Origin: Spirochaetia bacterium UBA5368
GTDB taxonomy: Bacteria > Spirochaetota > UBA4802 > UBA5368
Assembly (NCBI GenBank): GCA_002407865.1
Contig: DHPI01000014.1
Span: 1-10,409 of the forward strand
Length of the DNA stretch: 10,409 bases
Direction of reading: 5' to 3'
The notes beneath the pieces were generated by a model, which worked only from the letters and a program-made list of their open reading frames with translations, was not told the origin of the DNA and did no database searches. This document shows, one piece after another, positions 6,607 through 10,409 of this stretch; position 1 is the first letter of the stretch, and every line of letters begins with the position of its first letter. The position numbers were made by a program, and so were the translations under genes.

Positions 6607-7467
6607 TCATTTTCCCAATAACTTTTTCCTGAACCGATACCGCATAACAAGGCCCCCAATATTCAGCAGAAACACCATACATATCAGAATAATCGCCGTA
6701 CCGTACTGTATATGACGCGTTTCGGCAATGTGCGTTCCGGCCGTCGCCATGACGTATATGTGGTACGGAAGCGCCATAACCTCATCGAAAATTGAATGCG
6801 GAAGATCGGGCGTATAAAAGGTCGCCGCGGTAAACATAATAGGCGCCGTTTCGCCCGCGGCCCTGCCGAGCGACAGCATAATTCCCGTCAGAATGCCTGG
6901 CAGCGCATTGGGCAGCACTATTTTGAATATGGTCTGCCATTTCGTCGCGCCGAGGGATATCGACGCTTCGCGATATGTGGGGGGGACGGTTATCAGCGCT
7001 TCCTCAGTTGAGCGAATAATAACCGGAAGGTTCATCACGCCGAGCGTCAATGAGCCCGACAGAACCGATGTGCCAAAATCAAAGTAGACAACGAAAAGGC
7101 TGAGGCCGAACAAGCCGAGCACAACCGAAGGCACCCCCGCGAGATTATTGACGCCAAGCCGGATTAATTTCACCAGCGCCGGATTACCGACATATTCATG
7201 CAGGTATATTGCGGTAATTATTCCGATCGGAATAGAAACCAGCGACGATCCTATCATGAGATACAGCGTGCCGAGCAGCGCCGGGAATATCCCCCCCTCG
7301 GTCATTTCATTTTTCGGCATCTGTGTAATGAAATCCCACGACAGGGCCGTATACCCCTTCTGGAAAATATACAGCACTATAACAAGGAGAAACGCCAGCA
7401 CGATGAAAGAAAGGACCCTCACCGTGACAAACATCGCTTTTTCCAGTACCAACGCAGATTTCACCAT
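6607..7467 (-). CDS. pstA: Phosphate ABC transporter permease PstA
   Basis: One of two membrane subunits of the phosphate importer, 286 residues with about six membrane helices (near 17-36, 62-90, 110-129, 137-155, 190-212 and 256-275). The cytoplasmic EAA loop that docks on PstB is clear: [19 protein letters not shown] (167-185), followed by LPNALPGI. The [14 protein letters not shown] segment (201-214) is typical of PstA. The start at 7467 has a good AGGAA ribosome binding site about 7-8 bases upstream. It follows pstC by 56 bp, the largest gap in the operon. No damage is visible. Confidence 0.95.
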   Translation of the reverse strand: MVKSALVLEKAMFVTVRVLSFIVLAFLLVIVLYIFQKGYTALSWDFITQMPKNEMTEGGIFPALLGTLYLMIGSSLVSIPIGIITAIYLHEYVGNPALVKLIRLGVNNLAGVPSVVLGLFGLSLFVVYFDFGTSVLSGSLTLGVMNLPVIIRSTEEALITVPPTYREASISLGATKWQTIFKIVLPNALPGILTGIMLSLGRAAGETAPIMFTAATFYTPDLPHSIFDEVMALPYHIYVMATAGTHIAETRHIQYGTAIILICMVFLLNIGGLVMRYRFRKKLLGK

Positions 7468-7523
7468 GGCCGTTTCCTGGTATTAATGCGTGTTGTATGT
7501 TTCAGTGCACGCTGCATACCCCA

Positions 7524-8438
7524 TCAGCTCTTGAATTTGTATTTATTCGAAAGATAATCAGCGAGAATATTAAATATAAACGTTATTACAAAAAGCATAA
7601 TACCGATAGCAAACAGTGCGTGGTAATGAAGACTCTGGAACGGCGCTTCGGCCATCTCCGCGGCAATGTTACTGGTAAGGGGACGTACCGGATCAAAAAT
7701 CGATTGCGGAACCACCGCCGCACCGCCGGCAACCATCAGTACTACCATTGTTTCCCCAATAACACGCGATATGCCGAGTATTATCGCCGCCCATATTCCG
7801 GAAAGCGCAGCCGGAATGGTAATATACATTATCGTCTGCCAGCGGTTTGCACCGAGGGCATATGAGGCTTCCTTCAACGATACCGGCACCGACGACAGCG
7901 CATCCTCGGAAATACTCGCGATAGTCGGCACCGCCATGAAAGCCAGCATAAGCGACGCGTTGAAAAGATTTAATCCCGTATCAAGGTCGAATTTTTCCTG
8001 TAAAAACGGCGCTATTACAACCATCCCAAAGAAACTGATTATCACAGACGGCAATGATGCGATAAGCTCTATCATCGGTTTGATAATCTCCCGCGTCGCG
8101 GGCGCGGCTATGTTTGAAAGATACACCGCGATTGCCAGGCTGAGCGGCACGGAAATTACCGACGCCAGAATCGTAATAAGCAGCGAAGCGACAATTAAAG
8201 GAAATATCCCGAATTGTGGAATCTCGCTCGTGGGATACCATCGGGCGCCAAAAACAAAATCGCCGACGCTCACGTTTTTGAAAATCGGCACCCCTTCTTT
8301 AAAGAGGAACAGCATTATCAACAGCAGAACAAAAAGACAGACAAATCCAATGACAAAGAATATTTTGCCCAGAATTCCGTCTATCAGTATACTTAGGGTA
8401 AACCGTGAGGTCATACTTTTTATCCGTTGCCGCACCAT
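7524..8438 (-). CDS. pstC: Phosphate ABC transporter permease PstC
   Basis: The second channel subunit and first gene of the minus-strand operon, 304 residues. Predicted helices lie near 25-46, 78-107, 122-146, 158-176, 212-236 and 274-295, with a periplasmic loop after the first. The EAA loop is KEASYALGANRWQTIMYITI (189-208), followed by PAAL. ISRVIGETMVVLMVAGG (223-239) is the conserved PstC counterpart of the PstA GETAP segment. Both ATG 8438 and ATG 8414 (residue 9) are possible starts and neither has a strong ribosome binding site. The longer form is given, but the shorter one, with GGA about 9 bases upstream, may be the real one. Transcription should start in the intergenic region shared with pstS. 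Confidence 0.94.
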   Translation of the reverse strand: MVRQRIKSMTSRFTLSILIDGILGKIFFVIGFVCLFVLLLIMLFLFKEGVPIFKNVSVGDFVFGARWYPTSEIPQFGIFPLIVASLLITILASVISVPLSLAIAVYLSNIAAPATREIIKPMIELIASLPSVIISFFGMVVIAPFLQEKFDLDTGLNLFNASLMLAFMAVPTIASISEDALSSVPVSLKEASYALGANRWQTIMYITIPAALSGIWAAIILGISRVIGETMVVLMVAGGAAVVPQSIFDPVRPLTSNIAAEMAEAPFQSLHYHALFAIGIMLFVITFIFNILADYLSNKYKFKS

Positions 8439-8492
8439 TTCACAGGTAATAACCGTACATCATATAAAGAAAATATAAAGGATTTGTATATA

Positions 8493-8521
8493 TTTCATCA
8501 ATACTGTCATAAACCGATTAT
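8493..8521 (+). promoter_or_regulatory. Candidate PhoB-binding box
   Basis: CTGTCAT (8504-8510) followed by AAAC exactly matches the first half of the E. coli Pho box (CTGTCATA). It is flanked at 11-base spacing by looser copies TTTCATC (8493-8499) and CGATTAT (8515-8521). PhoB family proteins bind 11-bp direct repeats, and the site lies between pstC and pstS, the expected target. The flanking copies are poor and only one half-site is good, so this is tentative. It is about 55 bp from pstC but about 200 bp from pstS. Confidence 0.35.
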
Positions 8522-8668
8522 AGTTATCGTGCATCTGCAATTGACGCTTTATCCATATTTGAAAGCGGGATACACAATATCCCACACACATAATTTCACA
8601 ATGTATTGATAACGCCTTTATTTAAATTTAACATTATCTCATTACATAATATCTGATGTTACGCAAAA

Positions 8669-8690
8669 GCGATTGATGGTTTACAATCGC
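8669..8690 (+). repeat. Inverted repeat in the pstS leader
   Basis: GCGATTG (8669-8675) and CAATCGC (8684-8690) are perfect complements around an 8-base spacer. They end about 11 bases before the AAGGGAGG ribosome binding site (8701-8708) of pstS. It could be a repressor operator or an mRNA hairpin near the translation start. Nothing in the sequence tells these apart. Confidence 0.5.
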
Positions 8691-8719
8691 AATCATAGAG
8701 AAGGGAGGATTACCCTATA

Positions 8720-9550
8720 ATGAAAACACTACACTGGAAAAAGATTTTCATCGGCGTCACGGTAATTTCATTCTGCGCCCTGGGCACCGCATATTCCGCC
8801 GAAAAAGGAAAAATCGTAATCAAGGGGTCAACAACCGTTTTGCCCATCACGCAGAAAGCCATCGAGGAATACAGAAAAATTAATAGAAATATTTCGATTT
8901 CCCTCGAAGGGAGCGGATCAGGGAACGGAATCAAGGCCCTGCTCGATGGGGGTACCGATATTGCAAACTCATCCAGGGAAATCAAGCCGAATGAAATAGA
9001 ACGTTCCAAATTGAAGGGAATAACAGTTGAGGAAATAGCCGTCGCGTACGATATGATCGTGCCGATTGTGCATCTGTCAAACCCTGTCACAAATCTCACC
9101 ATGGATCAGTTAAAGGCGATTTACGAAGGCTCGATAAAAAACTGGAGTGAGGTCGGCGGTCCGAACGAAAAGATCATTGTGCTGTCCAGAGACACGAGCT
9201 CGGGCACCCATGAATACTGGTACGAACACGTGATGGGAAAAGTCAATGTTCGTCCGGACGCGCTTCTCCAGGCATCGAACGGCCAGGTAGTCTCGACTGT
9301 CGCAGGTAATCGCAAAGCCATCGGTTACATCGGATACGGCTATCTCAATAAAAGCGTCAAAGCGCTTAAGGTAAATAATGTCGAAGGAACCATCCAAAAC
9401 GGAAAGTCAGGAAAATATCCTATATCCCGTAAGCTTTATATGTACATCAACAGAAAAAGCGCATCGAAGGAAACCCGCGAATTTATAAAATTTTTGCTCA
9501 GCCCCAAGGGACAGAATATAGTAAAAGAAGCTGGATACATTCCACGGTGA
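8720..9550 (+). CDS. pstS: Periplasmic phosphate-binding protein PstS
   Basis: The high-affinity phosphate-capturing subunit of the Pst importer, 276 residues, of the shorter PstS type. A signal peptide spans about residues 1-27 (KK, then hydrophobic IFIGVTVISFCALG, then AYSA). The cysteine at 19 lacks a proper lipobox, so a soluble periplasmic form is favoured. The phosphate-site motifs are present: KGSTTVLP (35-42), EGSGSGNGI (63-71), DIANSSRE (80-87) and SRDTSSGTHE (156-165). The C-terminus FLLSPKGQNIVKEAGYIP is typical of the family. The ATG at 8720 is preceded by AAGGGAGG, the strongest ribosome binding site near the locus, fitting the need for excess binding protein. It is divergent from pstCAB rather than at the head of that operon, so it probably has its own promoter. 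Confidence 0.95.
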   Translation: MKTLHWKKIFIGVTVISFCALGTAYSAEKGKIVIKGSTTVLPITQKAIEEYRKINRNISISLEGSGSGNGIKALLDGGTDIANSSREIKPNEIERSKLKGITVEEIAVAYDMIVPIVHLSNPVTNLTMDQLKAIYEGSIKNWSEVGGPNEKIIVLSRDTSSGTHEYWYEHVMGKVNVRPDALLQASNGQVVSTVAGNRKAIGYIGYGYLNKSVKALKVNNVEGTIQNGKSGKYPISRKLYMYINRKSASKETREFIKFLLSPKGQNIVKEAGYIPR

Positions 9551-9582
9551 TACCCGCGCAAAATTTTATCGGCCACACACGC

Positions 9583-9617
9583 ACGCCATGCACTGTTGCA
9601 ACAGCAGTGCATGGCGT
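9583..9617 (+). terminator. Strong hairpin after pstS, probable transcription terminator
   Basis: ACGCCATGCACTG (9583-9595) and CAGTGCATGGCGT (9605-9617) pair perfectly over 13 bp with a 9-base loop. The inner CTGTTGCAACAG (9593-9604) is itself a palindrome. It lies 33 bases after the pstS stop, where a terminator is expected. No T-run follows, so it is not a classical rho-independent terminator. An RNA-stabilising hairpin or a protein-binding palindrome is also possible. Confidence 0.55.
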
Positions 9618-9634
9618 TGATTGCGCGTCGTCAG

Positions 9635-9737
9635 CGCTGTCATGTAAATTAATCTATTGACTTTCTGCAAAGAAATACAATATTGTGCTGCGTTATCCTA
9701 AACTGCTATGCTGCCATGGCGTATGCAAATGACAGCG
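9635..9737. repeat. Separated inverted repeat CGCTGTCAT / ATGACAGCG upstream of asnA
   Basis: CGCTGTCAT at 9635-9643 and its exact complement at 9729-9737 are 85 bases apart and bracket the probable asnA promoter. Each arm contains CTGTCAT, the same heptamer as in the candidate PhoB box at 8504-8510. The second half of a Pho box is poor at both sites. A looping operator, PhoB half-sites or chance are all possible. Confidence 0.4.
9657..9686 (+). promoter_or_regulatory. Candidate promoter for asnA
   Basis: TTGACT (9657-9662) is a near-consensus -35. TATTGT (9681-9686), 18 bases on, is a weak -10. This places transcription start about 75-80 bases before the asnA ATG. The gap between the pstS hairpin and asnA suggests asnA has its own promoter. 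The evidence is only hexamer likeness. Confidence 0.3.
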
Positions 9738-9769
9738 TACATTACATTTTAGCAAGGCAAAATAGAATT

Positions 9770-10409
9770 ATGAAACTGCAATGTCCACCTGACTACACAC
9801 CGCTATTAAACCTGAAACAGACGGAAAATGCGATCAAACTTATAAAGGATTTTTTCGAACTGAATCTTTCATCCGAACTGCGGCTCCGTCGTGTCACCGC
9901 GCCATTATTCGTGCTGAGAGGCACCGGCATCAACGATGATTTAAACGGTATCGAGCGCCCTGTCGCATTTCCAATAAAAGATATGGGCGATTCGGTCGCG
10001 GAAGTCGTGCATTCGCTCGCAAAATGGAAGCGAATGGTGCTTGCGGATTACGAGATTGAACATGGATACGGAATCTATACCGATATGAACGCGATTCGTC
10101 CCGATGAAACGCTCGATAACATTCATTCACTGTATGTCGATCAATGGGATTGGGAGCGCGTAATAAACGAGAATGAAAGGAACGTCGGATTTCTGAAGCA
10201 AATAGTCCGAAGCATATATGCCGTCATGAAAAGAACCGAATTCATAATACACGAACATTTTCATGACATTACACCGGTATTACCGAACGATATAACATTT
10301 TTCCATTCCGAAGAATTGCTCGCCAGGTATCCCGACCTTTTGCCTTACGAAAGGGAGCACATGGCCGCTCGTGAACACGGCGCGGTTTTCATTATTGGAA
10401 TAGGCGGCA
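9770..10409 (+). CDS. asnA: Aspartate-ammonia ligase (asparagine synthetase A), partial
   Basis: The cytoplasmic enzyme that makes asparagine from aspartate, ammonia and ATP through an aspartyl-AMP intermediate, structurally related to class II aminoacyl-tRNA synthetases. The first 213 residues of about 330 are present; the window ends inside the gene. Conserved AsnA segments follow in order: LRRVTAPLF (39-47), VVHSLAKWKR (79-88), GIYTDMNAIRPDE (101-113), HSLYVDQWDWERV (119-131), FFHSEELLARYPDL (177-190) and GAVFIIGIGG (204-213). The ATG at 9770 is preceded by AAGG about 13 bases upstream, a modest ribosome binding site. There is no sign of damage. It is functionally unrelated to the neighbouring pst genes and separated from pstS by a hairpin, so it is probably an independent unit. 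Confidence 0.95.
   Translation, partial: MKLQCPPDYTPLLNLKQTENAIKLIKDFFELNLSSELRLRRVTAPLFVLRGTGINDDLNGIERPVAFPIKDMGDSVAEVVHSLAKWKRMVLADYEIEHGYGIYTDMNAIRPDETLDNIHSLYVDQWDWERVINENERNVGFLKQIVRSIYAVMKRTEFIIHEHFHDITPVLPNDITFFHSEELLARYPDLLPYEREHMAAREHGAVFIIGIGG

Larger units (their letters stand above)
8439..8719. promoter_or_regulatory. Divergent pstC/pstS regulatory region
   Basis: A 281-bp AT-rich gap between two divergently transcribed parts of one transporter, so promoters for both directions must lie here. Candidates seen by eye are a PhoB-box-like repeat at 8493-8521; TTGATA (8606-8611) with TAACAT (8629-8634) at 17-bp spacing for pstS; a TATATT hexamer on the minus strand at 8472-8477 that could be the pstC -10; and a perfect 7-bp inverted repeat just upstream of the pstS ribosome binding site. 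No small gene is apparent. Confidence 0.7.

Noticed and set aside
6594..6659. Upstream ATG extension of pstB
   Set aside because: It overlaps the end of pstA by 53 bp and adds a segment not seen in PstB proteins. The start at 6593 gives the usual length.
7666..8478. Long plus-strand open frame of 270 codons opposite pstC
   Set aside because: It lies fully antisense to a clear pstC, shows no recognisable protein features of its own, and is explained by codon bias of the real gene.
1..10409. CRISPR array, tRNA or rRNA
   Set aside because: No regularly spaced direct repeats, no tRNA-like cloverleaf with TTCRANY-type arm and no rRNA signature were seen on either strand by eye.

Overview
The window looks like a bacterial chromosome segment. 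A degraded mobile-DNA region (about 1-2730) lies beside an intact phosphate-acquisition locus (2731-9550) and the start of an asparagine synthetase gene (9770 to the window end). The host cannot be named from sequence alone. The AT-rich cassette-like unit, the IS remnants, the divergent pst arrangement and the AsnA type would fit a free-living spirochaete or another anaerobic Gram-negative lineage, but this is a weak guess.

Region 1 (1-851): a minus-strand gene for a small membrane protein of unknown function (114-716). It lies between two imperfect palindromes (about 49-113 and 744-851) that resemble integron attC recombination sites. The stop codon abuts one palindrome and the ribosome binding site lies just inside the other, which is the layout of an integron gene cassette. 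No integrase is visible in the window.

Region 2 (about 900-2730): an insertion-sequence graveyard. It holds an IS1182-like transposase broken by a deletion and at least three frame changes (plus strand), the first 48 or so codons of an IS256-family transposase with its presumed terminal repeat (minus strand), and a third C-terminal transposase-like tail (plus strand). About 265 bp after that show no recognisable gene.

Region 3 (2731-9550): a complete Pho/Pst module. On the minus strand, in transcription order, are pstC, pstA, pstB, phoU, phoB and phoR, closely packed (gaps of 56, 13, 12, -4 and 15 bp). The periplasmic phosphate-binding protein gene pstS is transcribed divergently on the plus strand across a 281-bp AT-rich intergenic region. 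PstS captures phosphate, PstC/PstA form the channel, PstB powers it, PhoU links transporter state to the sensor kinase PhoR, and PhoR phosphorylates PhoB, which is expected to activate the locus when phosphate is scarce. One candidate PhoB site lies in the intergenic region.

Region 4 (9551-10409): a strong 13-bp hairpin after pstS, a candidate promoter, and asnA (ammonia-dependent asparagine synthetase), cut by the window end after 213 codons.
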